Shown: one piece after another, positions 27,037 through 36,098 of the stretch | Layout of the letters: every line of letters begins with the position of its first letter | Position numbering within the stretch: the first letter of the stretch is position 1 | Program-made: the position numbers and the translations under genes | Assembly (NCBI RefSeq): GCF_039538365.1 | Contig: NZ_BAABCA010000001.1 | Span: 682,001-746,000 of the forward strand | Direction of reading: 5' to 3' | Length of the DNA stretch: 64,000 bases | From: Postechiella marina | GTDB lineage: Bacteria > Bacteroidota > Bacteroidia > Flavobacteriales > Flavobacteriaceae | Notes under the pieces: generated by a model | The model's database searches: none | The model's input: the letters and a program-made list of their open reading frames with translations, nothing else | What the model was told of the DNA's origin: nothing

Positions 27037-29394
27037 ATGAATAGCGTTAACGAAGTATCCTCAAGATTTGATTTAAAGAAGGTTATTCTTGTATACATAA
27101 AGCAATGGAAATGGTTTATAGCTAGCATTCTGCTTTTTCTATCTTTGGCTTATGTCTTAATTAGATATGCTACTCCACAATATGAAGCCATAGCAAATAT
27201 AATGCTAATTAGTGAGTCTGATAAGACATCTCCAGGTGCTGCTTTTAGTGATATAGCAATGTTTTCGGATAACGAAGATGCTAAAATAGAAGATGAAATT
27301 GTTGTTTTTAAATCAAGGGGGTTAATTAAAAGTTTAACTCAAAAACTAGATTTAAGTTTAAAATATTTTACTTCGGGGCGAGTTTTAGAAACGGAACTTT
27401 ATAGAAACAATCCGATTACTGTAAATTTTATAGCTCCAGATTCTATTATAAATGATATATATTATAACATACACATAGATGTTATTTCTGATAGTGATTT
27501 TAATTACCGCATAGATGAAGATGACGAGCCTACTAAAGCAGCTTTTGGAGAAGCTATACCTACATTTTTTGGAGAGGTAATTGTTACCCCTAAAACAAAA
27601 TCTGTTAACACTTTAGCAGGAAAATCTTTTAGAGTTGAATTGCAGCCATTAGATTATGTTGCTAAAGTTTTAAGAGAGAGAATATATGTGTTTCAGTCTG
27701 CAAAAGCATCTAAAATAATAACCATTGGGTTAGTAGATCCTATAGAAAATAGGGCTAAAGATATTATAAATGCTTTGATATATGAATATGATATTTATAC
27801 TTCACAAGTGAAAAATAAAAGGTCTGAAAACACTGTTAATTATATAGATGAACGTATAAGTTTAGTGGCTTCAGACTTAGTTAATGTTGACGATAGTATT
27901 GTTAATTTTAAAAGAGGTAATAAAGTAACAGATGTCGCCTCTGAAGCAGGTCAGTTTTTAGCATCAAGTGCACAAAATGAGCAGGAATTAGATGCTATTA
28001 ATACTCAGAAAAGAATTTTAAGTTATATGAAATCGTCCTTAAAAAAGGATGCTACTGGATTTAAAATGCTTCCGTCTAATTTAGGTATGGGCGATAGTGA
28101 TTTAAATGCACTTTCAAGAGAGTATAACGAATTATTAAATAAAAGAAAAAGTTTATTAAAAACAGCTGGAGAAAAAAACCCACTGGTTATAGAGCTAGAC
28201 CAAAACTTAGTAAGCATTAGAGAGAGTTTGTCTCAGAGTATAAATAACTCTTCAAATTCTTTAAATATAAGAATGAGTAGTCTTCAAAATCAATCTAATC
28301 GTATAAATTCTAAAATATTATCGGTTCCTGGTCAGGAGAGAAAATTACGTTCTATAGAGAGAAAACAAGGAATTAAAGAGCAGTTGTACTTATATCTATT
28401 ACAAAAAAGAGAAGAGTCTGCGATTACCTTAACAGCTACAGCTCCAAATTTAAAGATTGTAGATGAGGCTTTTGGTTTTGGTATACCAGTATCTCCTAAT
28501 GCAGCAGGTTTATATGTAGGTGCTTTATTTCTTGGTTTGTTTATTCCTTTTGGGGTTATATATGTTAAAGAACTTCTTGATACTAAAATTCATAACAAAG
28601 AAGATTTAATATATGAAATTAACGAAATTCCTATTTTAGGAGAAACGCCTAGATTAAAACGATCTGATAAAAACTTAGTAGAGATAAGCGATAGATCTGC
28701 TCTCTCAGAATCTTTTAGAATTATAAGAACCAATTTTGATTACATAAGAAAAGGTCGAGAAGTTAAGCAATATAACAATGTTGTATTTGTTACATCGACT
28801 GTAAATGGAGAAGGAAAGTCCTTTTTTAGTATGAATTTAGCTTTAACCATGGCTAGATCAAAGAAAAAAGTATTAATAATTGGTGCAGATATTAGAAACC
28901 CTCAAGTTTTTAAAGGATTAGAAAAGTCTGTTGATAACAAAGTAGGGCTTACTGAATATTTGGTAGAAAAATCTATAAGTACAGAAGATATTATAAAAGA
29001 GCATACTATAAATAATATTAAGCTAGATGTTCTTTTATCTGGAAAAATTCCTCCAAATCCAGCTGAAATATTGATGAATGGAAGAGTTAAGGAATTATTT
29101 GATACAGTCTCTAGTCAATACGATTATGTTGTTGTTGATACAGCTCCAGCTATGCTTGTAACAGATACATTACTTATTAGTGAGTATGCTGGACATACAA
29201 TATACGTGTGTAGAGGTGGTTATACAGATAAAGAGTTACTTCGTTTTACTAAGGAGTTACACCAAGACAAAAAACTTAATAATATGATGCTTGTTGTTAA
29301 CGATGTAGATCAATCTAATTTAGGATATGGAGGGAAATACGGATATTACGTAGATACTGGTAAAAAGAGTTGGTTTAAAAGGGGTAAAGCCTAA
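27037..29394 (+). CDS. Wzc-like polysaccharide co-polymerase with BY-kinase domain
   Basis: This 785-residue inner-membrane protein has a Wzz chain-length domain between helix 1 (about residues 25-45) and helix 2 (about 488-512), with a coiled-coil region between. The cytoplasmic BY-kinase has Walker A NGEGKSFFSMNLA (about 589-601), Walker A' VLIIGADIRNP (about 612-622) and Walker B VVVDTAPAML (about 698). The C-terminus has a Tyr cluster in GYGGKYGYYVD, the usual autophosphorylation tail. It controls polymer length and export with the Wza-like protein. A bidirectional terminator follows within 30 bp, ending the locus. Confidence 0.95.
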   Translation: MNSVNEVSSRFDLKKVILVYIKQWKWFIASILLFLSLAYVLIRYATPQYEAIANIMLISESDKTSPGAAFSDIAMFSDNEDAKIEDEIVVFKSRGLIKSLTQKLDLSLKYFTSGRVLETELYRNNPITVNFIAPDSIINDIYYNIHIDVISDSDFNYRIDEDDEPTKAAFGEAIPTFFGEVIVTPKTKSVNTLAGKSFRVELQPLDYVAKVLRERIYVFQSAKASKIITIGLVDPIENRAKDIINALIYEYDIYTSQVKNKRSENTVNYIDERISLVASDLVNVDDSIVNFKRGNKVTDVASEAGQFLASSAQNEQELDAINTQKRILSYMKSSLKKDATGFKMLPSNLGMGDSDLNALSREYNELLNKRKSLLKTAGEKNPLVIELDQNLVSIRESLSQSINNSSNSLNIRMSSLQNQSNRINSKILSVPGQERKLRSIERKQGIKEQLYLYLLQKREESAITLTATAPNLKIVDEAFGFGIPVSPNAAGLYVGALFLGLFIPFGVIYVKELLDTKIHNKEDLIYEINEIPILGETPRLKRSDKNLVEISDRSALSESFRIIRTNFDYIRKGREVKQYNNVVFVTSTVNGEGKSFFSMNLALTMARSKKKVLIIGADIRNPQVFKGLEKSVDNKVGLTEYLVEKSISTEDIIKEHTINNIKLDVLLSGKIPPNPAEILMNGRVKELFDTVSSQYDYVVVDTAPAMLVTDTLLISEYAGHTIYVCRGGYTDKELLRFTKELHQDKKLNNMMLVVNDVDQSNLGYGGKYGYYVDTGKKSWFKRGKA

Positions 29395-29420
29395 ATCTAA
29401 ATATACAAACTTATAAAAAA

Positions 29421-29454
29421 AACAAAGGCTGTAATTTTAATTACAGCCTTTGTT
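29421..29454. terminator. Bidirectional terminator between Wzc-like gene and aroB
   Basis: A perfect hairpin with arms AACAAAGGCTGTAATT and AATTACAGCCTTTGTT and a two-base TT loop is flanked by an A run on the left and a T run on the right. It lies between convergent genes and should stop transcription of both. Confidence 0.9.
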
Positions 29455-29458
29455 TTTT

Positions 29459-30526
29459 TTATTGCTTATAATACTCGAAGGCGTCTAGTATAAGTTGATC
29501 TTCAACTTTACAATCAATTAAAGTTTCTCCAATATTTTTTAGCAAAACAAAATTGATATTACCATGGTTGTTTTTCTTATCGTATTTAAGTAATTCAATT
29601 ATTGGTGCGTAATCTTTATTTTCAATAGTTATTTTACCGTAATAATTAGAAAACTGTTCTTTTATACTATTAGTAGTTTCCATTGGGAAACCAGAAGTTT
29701 TAGAAGACAAATAACAAGCCAACACCATACCAACAGCAATAGCTTCTCCATGTAATAGCGTTTCTTTTTCTGGGCTGCTTAAAAAATATGATTCGATAGC
29801 ATGTCCTAGAGTATGTCCAAAATTAAGTGTTTTTCGTAATCCGTTTTCACGAGGGTCTTTATCTACAACATCTTTTTTAATTAAAACAGATTCATAAATT
29901 AAAGTATCTAAGTTGTTAATCGTTAAAGCATCTAAATTTGCAAATTTATTCCAATAAGTTTCTCCGGTAATTAAACCATGTTTTAGCATTTCTGCAAGGC
30001 CAGAGCGTAGTTGGTTTTCTGGTAAAGTTTTTAAATAATTGGTATCTATTAATACAATATCTGGAGTGCTAATTACACCAATTTGATTTTTTAAATGCCC
30101 TAAATCTACACCTGTTTTTCCACCAACAGAAGCATCAACCATAGATAGAAGTGTTGTGGGTATATTTATATATGCAATACCGCGTTTAAAAGTAGATGCA
30201 ACAAAACCACCTAAATCGGTAATTACACCACCACCAACATTTATTAGTAAGCTTTTTCGATCTGCATCCAATTCAGATAAAGTTTCCCAAACGCCAACAC
30301 ATGTGTCAATGGTTTTATTAATTTCTCCATCTTCAATTTCAATTATTTCAATAACAACATTTGTTTCTAGCCTTTGTAAAAAGTAAGGCAAACAATGTTC
30401 GTGGGTATTGTTGTCTACTAAAATAAAAATTTTCGAAAAGTTGTTTTTTTTAAGGTGTTCATTTATAGATGGATAACAAACATCGTTAAAATGTATAATA
30501 CCGTTATTAGCTGTAATAGAGTTCAT
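29459..30526 (-). CDS. aroB: 3-dehydroquinate synthase
   Basis: This 355-residue protein catalyses step two of the shikimate pathway, DAHP to 3-dehydroquinate, using NAD and a divalent metal. NVGGGVITDLGGFVAS is the NAD-binding motif. Metal ligands lie in GLAEMLKHGLI, NFGHTLGHAIE and LLHGEAIAVGM. Substrate residues are visible in TTLLSMVDASVGGKTGVD. The length is normal. It is transcribed toward the polysaccharide locus but stopped by the shared terminator. It is divergent from the proline dehydrogenase gene (88-bp gap), a neighbour arrangement I associate with flavobacteria. Confidence 0.97.
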   Translation of the reverse strand: MNSITANNGIIHFNDVCYPSINEHLKKNNFSKIFILVDNNTHEHCLPYFLQRLETNVVIEIIEIEDGEINKTIDTCVGVWETLSELDADRKSLLINVGGGVITDLGGFVASTFKRGIAYINIPTTLLSMVDASVGGKTGVDLGHLKNQIGVISTPDIVLIDTNYLKTLPENQLRSGLAEMLKHGLITGETYWNKFANLDALTINNLDTLIYESVLIKKDVVDKDPRENGLRKTLNFGHTLGHAIESYFLSSPEKETLLHGEAIAVGMVLACYLSSKTSGFPMETTNSIKEQFSNYYGKITIENKDYAPIIELLKYDKKNNHGNINFVLLKNIGETLIDCKVEDQLILDAFEYYKQ

Positions 30527-30614
30527 TAATATGCGAAATTATTTTTAAGGTTGTGAAATTAAGGAGTTTTTAGATAAAATGGTAACTTCGTAGCAATTAT
30601 ATTCATATATTAAA

Positions 30615-31793
30615 ATGATTAAAGAACAAATTTTTGAAAATACAGAGATTGCTTTTTCTCTTAAATCTGACTCTGAGTTAGAACGTGCATATTTTTTGTT
30701 TAAAATGATATCTATAGAACCTTTGGTAAGAATAGGTACTGCAGCAACTAATTTTGCTTTAAAAGCACATTTACCAATTGAAGGTTTAATAAGATCTACG
30801 GTTTTCGACCATTTTTGTGGTGGTGTAAACGAAGAAGATTGTTTGCAACCTATTAATAGAATGTTTGAAAAAGGTGTTTGTTCTGTTTTAGATTACTCGG
30901 TAGAGGGTAAAGAAAACGAGAAAGAGTTTGACTCTGCCATGGAAAAAATATTAAAAATTATTGATTTCGCAAACGAAAGAGATGCTATTCCTATAGCTGT
31001 TTTTAAACCCACAGGTTTTGGTAGGTTTTACTTATATGAAAAGAAAGGTAGAGGAGATGCTTTTACTACTGCTGAACAGGAAGAATGGAATAGAATAGTA
31101 GATAGATTTGATCGTGTCTGTAAAAAAGCTAAAGAAAGTGATGTTGCGGTTTTAATTGATGCCGAAGAAAGTTGGATGCAAGATGCTGCAGATAACTTAG
31201 TTACAAATTTGATGCAAAAGTACAATACCGAAAAGGCGATTGTTTTTAACACGCTGCAAATGTACAGACATGATAGATTAGAGTTTTTAAAAGCACAGCA
31301 TAAATTGGCTAAAAATAATGGCTTTTACCTAGGATATAAAATTGTTAGAGGGGCATATTTAGAGAAAGAAAACGATAGAGCAAAAGCAAATAATTATGCC
31401 TCACCAATGTGTAAAAATAAATTTGCTACAGATCAGAATTTTAATGCAGGTTTGGAGTATATACTCAACAATTTAGATGAGATATCTATTTTTGCAGGAA
31501 CACATAATGAAGATAGTGCTTATTTATTAATGAAATTAATGAAAGCGCAAAATTTAAAAAATAATGATAGTCGTATTTGGTTTGGTCAACTTTATGGTAT
31601 GAGCGATCATATAAGCTATAATTTGGCAAATAAAGGCTATAACGTCGCTAAGTATATGCCTTTTGGCCCTGTAAAAGATGTAATGCCATATTTAATAAGA
31701 CGCGCAGAAGAAAACACATCTGTAGCTGGGCAAACAGGTAGAGAATTGGCGCTAATTGTAAATGAGAAAAAACGAAGAAAATTAGTGCGTTAA
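30615..31793 (+). CDS. Proline dehydrogenase
   Basis: This 392-residue single-function FAD enzyme oxidises L-proline to pyrroline-5-carboxylate and passes electrons to quinone. The TIM-barrel signatures are visible: IPIAVFKPTGFGRF, VLIDAEESWMQDAAD, FNTLQMYRHDRLEFL and GYKIVRGAYLEKENDRA, with RGAY-E as the core substrate/FAD motif. The C-terminal YNVAKYMPFGPVKDVMPYLI and RRAEENTSV contain the conserved RR pair. No P5C dehydrogenase is fused or adjacent, so the second step must be encoded elsewhere. No terminator is obvious downstream. Confidence 0.93.
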   Translation: MIKEQIFENTEIAFSLKSDSELERAYFLFKMISIEPLVRIGTAATNFALKAHLPIEGLIRSTVFDHFCGGVNEEDCLQPINRMFEKGVCSVLDYSVEGKENEKEFDSAMEKILKIIDFANERDAIPIAVFKPTGFGRFYLYEKKGRGDAFTTAEQEEWNRIVDRFDRVCKKAKESDVAVLIDAEESWMQDAADNLVTNLMQKYNTEKAIVFNTLQMYRHDRLEFLKAQHKLAKNNGFYLGYKIVRGAYLEKENDRAKANNYASPMCKNKFATDQNFNAGLEYILNNLDEISIFAGTHNEDSAYLLMKLMKAQNLKNNDSRIWFGQLYGMSDHISYNLANKGYNVAKYMPFGPVKDVMPYLIRRAEENTSVAGQTGRELALIVNEKKRRKLVR

Positions 31794-31962
31794 AAAGGGT
31801 GTTGTTTACTAATTTTAAAATATTTAAATAGCTAAATAAGCATATAAAGTATAAATGTTATAATAGGTATAGAGTGGGGTTTTATCGATTAAATTTACAA
31901 GTAAAATCACTTTACCGTATAATTTAATAGTTTATATAGTATTTTTTTGTGTGAGGTTTTAA

Positions 31963-32628
31963 ATGTTTAATTTTAAGTTGATTAAAATGAATTCCCCAAT
32001 GAAAAACCTAATTAACTTTTTTTGCTTTATATGTTTACTTGGCTTAAATAATACTAAGATTTATGCTCAAAAAACAGTCAACAATTCTAAAGATAAACCA
32101 GAGAATTATAAAAAAAGAAGTCCTATATACGATTATTCAGAGCAAAAGTTGAATAATATAGACACTATTCCAGATTTTGTTTCAAAATCAAATAAATTAA
32201 AAATTACTGGTATTATTTACGAAAGCGATGGTGTAACACCTGCTAAAGATGTAATGCTTTTTATTCATCAAACCGATGAAAACGGAAATTTCGAATTAAA
32301 AAGACAAAATAAAAAGCGTTATGTGCATCACAGAGGTTGGGTTAAAACCGACTCTGATGGGCGTTATACTTTTTACACTTTTGTGCCAGGTTCTTATATT
32401 TACGGTAGTGACTTTAAACAAATTCATCCCATAATTAAAGAACCAAGCAAACCAGAATACAAAATAGAAACCTTTCTTTTTGACGACGACCCTTTATTAA
32501 CAGAAGATTGTAGAGAAAAAATAAAGAACACCAATGGGTTAAAGAGAATTTTAAAACTCGATAAAAAGGAAGGGTTATTTGTTACCGAAAGAGATATAAT
32601 TCTTGGAAAAGAAAATATAGTTGATTAA
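31963..32628 (+). CDS. Secreted intradiol ring-cleavage dioxygenase-like protein
   Basis: This 221-residue protein has an N-terminal signal peptide. The Met at residue 13 (nt 31,999, MKNLINFFCFICLL) gives the best signal, with cleavage after IYAQ. The mature part shows the intradiol dioxygenase core: ITGIIYESDGVTPAKDVML, FIHQTDENG, HHRGWVKTDSDGRYTFYTF and VPGSYIYGSDFKQIHPII. In true catechol or protocatechuate enzymes the last segment holds Tyr and a His-Ile-His pair that bind iron. Here the first His reads as Gln (QIH), so the iron site may be altered. It may be a secreted aromatic- or lignin-related protein, or a non-catalytic relative. It converges on the next gene with a 3-bp gap. Confidence 0.78.
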   Translation: MFNFKLIKMNSPMKNLINFFCFICLLGLNNTKIYAQKTVNNSKDKPENYKKRSPIYDYSEQKLNNIDTIPDFVSKSNKLKITGIIYESDGVTPAKDVMLFIHQTDENGNFELKRQNKKRYVHHRGWVKTDSDGRYTFYTFVPGSYIYGSDFKQIHPIIKEPSKPEYKIETFLFDDDPLLTEDCREKIKNTNGLKRILKLDKKEGLFVTERDIILGKENIVD

Positions 32629-32631
32629 TAA

Positions 32632-33534
32632 TTAACCTTTAACTTCATTTGCAGGTCTTATATCTACAGAAACACTCATTTTACTATTTCCAGAACCAAA
32701 AATAACTCCTTTTAACGGTGGTAAATCATAGTAATCTCGGCCATAAGCTACAATTATATGTTGGTCTTTTGGTATTTGATTATTTGTAGGATCGAAATCT
32801 ACCCAACCAAAACTAGGTATATATACCGAAAACCATGCATGCGAGGCATCTGTTCCTACTAGTTTTTCTTTGCCAGGAGGCGGTAAGGTTTCAATATAAC
32901 CACTTACGTATCGGGCAGGTAAACCTACAGATCTAATACAGGCAATAGCTATTTGTGCAAAATCTTGACAAACACCTTTTTTCTCTTTCATAACCTCATC
33001 AATAGGTGTGGCAACTGTACTAAATTTTGGGTCGAATTTAAACTCATTAAATATACGCTCCATTAACTCGTTAGCAGCTTCAAAAACAGAACGATCTGGT
33101 TTAAAGGATTTTATAGCATATTGGTGTATATCATCAGAAATTTTATTTATGAGTACAGAATCTAAAACAAATTGCCTTACATCTAAAACTTCGGCATCTA
33201 ATGTTTTTAAAGCAGCTAAGGCATCATTTAATGTTGTTTCTTGGCATGCTTTAGATGTATAAATATCTGGTTGTAAACCATAGTTTCTTTCAACTAAACT
33301 TTTTGCAGTTACAATTAATTCTTTATGCTGTTGTTGTATAGAAAAACGCGTAATTGAATTTTTAAAAAAATCGCTGTCTTCGTGTAAACTACTTGGGTTT
33401 GGTGTTATTTCTAGCGTATGCTTTACCAAATCTTGCCCAATAAAAGATTTTGGTTTTAGGTTTGCAATATTGTGACAGTAAGTAACATTGTTGTTGTACT
33501 TATAGCTTGTAGTATGTATTATTGAAAAAAGCAT
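32632..33534 (-). CDS. Transglutaminase-like protein with N-terminal accessory domain
   Basis: This 300-residue cytoplasmic protein has no signal peptide. An N-terminal transglutaminase-associated domain (residues 1-85, IIHTTSYKYNNNVTYCHN) is followed by a papain-like transglutaminase core with catalytic Cys189 in KGVCQDFAQIAIA, His232 in DASHAWFSVYIP and Asp248 in VDFDPTNN. Such proteins travel with circularly permuted ATP-grasp and alpha-E proteins in a predicted peptide synthesis or modification system. They may hydrolyse or transfer isopeptide bonds. The start codon directly abuts the stop of the ATP-grasp/alpha-E gene, so they are translated from one message. Confidence 0.92.
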   Translation of the reverse strand: MLFSIIHTTSYKYNNNVTYCHNIANLKPKSFIGQDLVKHTLEITPNPSSLHEDSDFFKNSITRFSIQQQHKELIVTAKSLVERNYGLQPDIYTSKACQETTLNDALAALKTLDAEVLDVRQFVLDSVLINKISDDIHQYAIKSFKPDRSVFEAANELMERIFNEFKFDPKFSTVATPIDEVMKEKKGVCQDFAQIAIACIRSVGLPARYVSGYIETLPPPGKEKLVGTDASHAWFSVYIPSFGWVDFDPTNNQIPKDQHIIVAYGRDYYDLPPLKGVIFGSGNSKMSVSVDIRPANEVKG

Positions 33535-36095
33535 TATGACAAGTAATTTTGTTTAACTAATTGCTTTTGTTGATCTGAATGATTAAAATACGTGTCTGTA
33601 ATAACCATAAATGTTTTATGTAGCAAATCGCTTATGGATGCTAGAAAATCGTCTAGATTGGTTCGCGAAATATGATCACTATTTAGTTGAGAAAGTGTTT
33701 TAGCATTTACTGTTTCAATTAAATTACAGGCATCTAAAATGGCTTGTTGAGATTTGGTATATTCAGTATCATTATTTTTTGTTGGTAATCTAAAAATATC
33801 TTTTTTCATTCTGAATAATTGATATTTTAAAGATCTAGCATAAGATTTATCTAATAAAACTAAATTTATTACATTTTCGATATTTAAGTACGATTTGAAG
33901 CTGTATCTATAAATATTAAGACTTTCATGACTGTTTAATAGCGATTCTAAAATGTCGTATTCTACATTTTCTTCTTGATTAATTACTAGTAAGGCTCTAG
34001 ATTTTTCTATAGTTAGGGTTGCTTGTTCAATTTGTAATCCTATAAAATAGAGTAATAAACCTTGTTCTACTAAAATACTTTCCTCTATTAAGCCCATAAA
34101 AGCAATAAGCTTGGTAATAATATTGTCTAGCAATTTAGTAATTTTATGGATGTTGTTTTTGTGCTTTTCATCAAATTTATTCCAAGATTTTTGCATGGCA
34201 TCAAAAACCACCCAAATATCTTTAGACCATAAGTTTCTTAGCGTATAATATGAATTGTTAAAAGCAGAAATGGAGTGTGCTAAGCTGCCAACACTGTTTT
34301 CGTCGAATAAAACAGTAGTAAGTTCTTTCATGGGATTTTCTAACGCCTTTTCTTTGTTTTTGCCCGTAAAGCCAGGGAAAATAGAAGTAAGATGTGTAAC
34401 CGATTGAAATAAAATACAAAGTGTTTCAGAATCTGAATCTCGTTTAGAAAACTCAGAATTTGCCATTTGGTTTAAAACCATCCTTATATATCTAGCTGTA
34501 ACCAAGGTACGCGATAAATAGCGCCCAGACCAAAATAAATTTTCTGCAGTATTGCTAGGTAGGTTATCTATACTTGTTCGTAAACTTGTTGTAGAGTGGC
34601 TCCAATTGTAACGCTGTGTGTTATTTTTTTCTATAGCATTATCATCTGTAACCCAAAAGTCTTTACTTGTACCACCACGCTGATAAGAAACACGACTATT
34701 TTCTCCTTCGGGAGCAACGCGCACTAAACCACCAGGCATAACGCTATATCCTTCGTCTTTAGCTACAGAAAAGGTTCTACACATAACTTTTCTAGGTTCT
34801 AATCTGCCTTTTGAAAAATTTGGTGCAGTAGAGAAATAAATTTTTTCTTGTGCCACAAAGCGGTATGGTTTTGCTAAAATTCGTTTTTTTAATTCTTCTA
34901 ATTCTTCATCACTTAAAAATTCGCAAAAATAAATACTTTGTCTGTTTGTTCTATCTATGGGTTTAACTACAAATCGTTTTAAGTTGCCTAAAACAAAGTC
35001 GAGTTCCTTTTTTTGTCCACACCACCAAGATGCTATTTGGGGTAGTTTTAAGTCTTCGTTTAAAAAATACTTCGATATAGAATTCATAAACGGTATTAGC
35101 CCTGGGTTTTCTAAAACACCGCTTCCTACAGGATTAATAATGCTTACGTTTTGTTGTCTTACTACATCCAATAATCCTGCGACACCTAAATAAGAATCGC
35201 CTCTAAGCTCCAACGGATCTACAAAAGCATCGTCTACACGTCTATAAATAACATCTACTTGAATTAAACTTTTTAATGTTTTAATCCATACTTTATCATC
35301 TCTTACAACTAAATCGTTTCCTTTAACTAAAGGGTAACCTAAAAAAGAAGATAAATATGCATGCTCAAAATACGTTTCGTTATGCGGACCCGGAGTTAAT
35401 ATTACTATATTAGGATTCTCTTTTTTATTAGGATCAGAATTTATTAATAGTCTATTAAAATCTTTAAAGAAATTAAAAGGTTGCTTAACGTTAATACCTT
35501 TAAAAAGCTCTGGTAAAACACGACTTGTAGAAAATCTGTTTTCTAAAGTATAGCCCATGCCAGAAGGTGCTTCGGCACGGTCGTTAACTACCCACATTCT
35601 TCCGTCTGGACCTCTTGCAAGATCTGCAGAATGAATTAATAACTGTTTTGCAGTTTTGTATTTAATTTGATCACAGTTTCTTAAAAAACCACGATGTGCA
35701 TATATAATTTCTGGCGGTACAATACCATTTTTTATTAATTCTCGTTTACCATATATATCTTTTAAAACTAGATTTAATAGCTCTGCTCTTTGCTTTAAGC
35801 CTTCTTCTAGCGTATGCCATTCTTCCTGATTAATTACAAAAGGAATGATATTAAGATTCCAAGGACGATTTAATCCAATGGGGTCGTTATATACATTGTA
35901 GGTTACCCCATTTTCTGCGAGTAACCAATCTATATCTTTTTGTTTTTCTACTAAAGTATCTTCACCAACTTCTGTAACATTACTAAGCAACTTATCCCAA
36001 TTGGAATTAGTTGTCATGTTAGATTTTAAAACTTCATCATAATTTTTAAAATCTTTGAAATAATTATTAAATAATGTATTAACCGGTTTTGCCAT
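33534..36095 (-). CDS. Circularly permuted ATP-grasp plus alpha-E fusion protein
   Basis: This 853-residue protein has two parts. Residues about 20-500 are a circularly permuted type 2 ATP-grasp ligase: RGPDGRMWVVNDRAEAPSG, ILTPGPHNETYFEHAYLS, DVIYRRVDDAFVDPLEL and RFVVKPIDRTNRQS carry the family blocks. From about residue 515 an alpha-E helical domain begins with NTAENLFWSGRYLSRTLVTA, the alpha-E start motif. The homologous domains also occur as two separate genes at 39.8-42.2 kb. The ligase is predicted to form amide bonds on a peptide or protein; the alpha-E part may be its regulatory or binding domain. It lies 3 bp from the DUF2126 gene and abuts the transglutaminase gene. No substrate is known. 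Confidence 0.92.
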   Translation of the reverse strand: MAKPVNTLFNNYFKDFKNYDEVLKSNMTTNSNWDKLLSNVTEVGEDTLVEKQKDIDWLLAENGVTYNVYNDPIGLNRPWNLNIIPFVINQEEWHTLEEGLKQRAELLNLVLKDIYGKRELIKNGIVPPEIIYAHRGFLRNCDQIKYKTAKQLLIHSADLARGPDGRMWVVNDRAEAPSGMGYTLENRFSTSRVLPELFKGINVKQPFNFFKDFNRLLINSDPNKKENPNIVILTPGPHNETYFEHAYLSSFLGYPLVKGNDLVVRDDKVWIKTLKSLIQVDVIYRRVDDAFVDPLELRGDSYLGVAGLLDVVRQQNVSIINPVGSGVLENPGLIPFMNSISKYFLNEDLKLPQIASWWCGQKKELDFVLGNLKRFVVKPIDRTNRQSIYFCEFLSDEELEELKKRILAKPYRFVAQEKIYFSTAPNFSKGRLEPRKVMCRTFSVAKDEGYSVMPGGLVRVAPEGENSRVSYQRGGTSKDFWVTDDNAIEKNNTQRYNWSHSTTSLRTSIDNLPSNTAENLFWSGRYLSRTLVTARYIRMVLNQMANSEFSKRDSDSETLCILFQSVTHLTSIFPGFTGKNKEKALENPMKELTTVLFDENSVGSLAHSISAFNNSYYTLRNLWSKDIWVVFDAMQKSWNKFDEKHKNNIHKITKLLDNIITKLIAFMGLIEESILVEQGLLLYFIGLQIEQATLTIEKSRALLVINQEENVEYDILESLLNSHESLNIYRYSFKSYLNIENVINLVLLDKSYARSLKYQLFRMKKDIFRLPTKNNDTEYTKSQQAILDACNLIETVNAKTLSQLNSDHISRTNLDDFLASISDLLHKTFMVITDTYFNHSDQQKQLVKQNYLS

Positions 36096-36098
36096 TAA

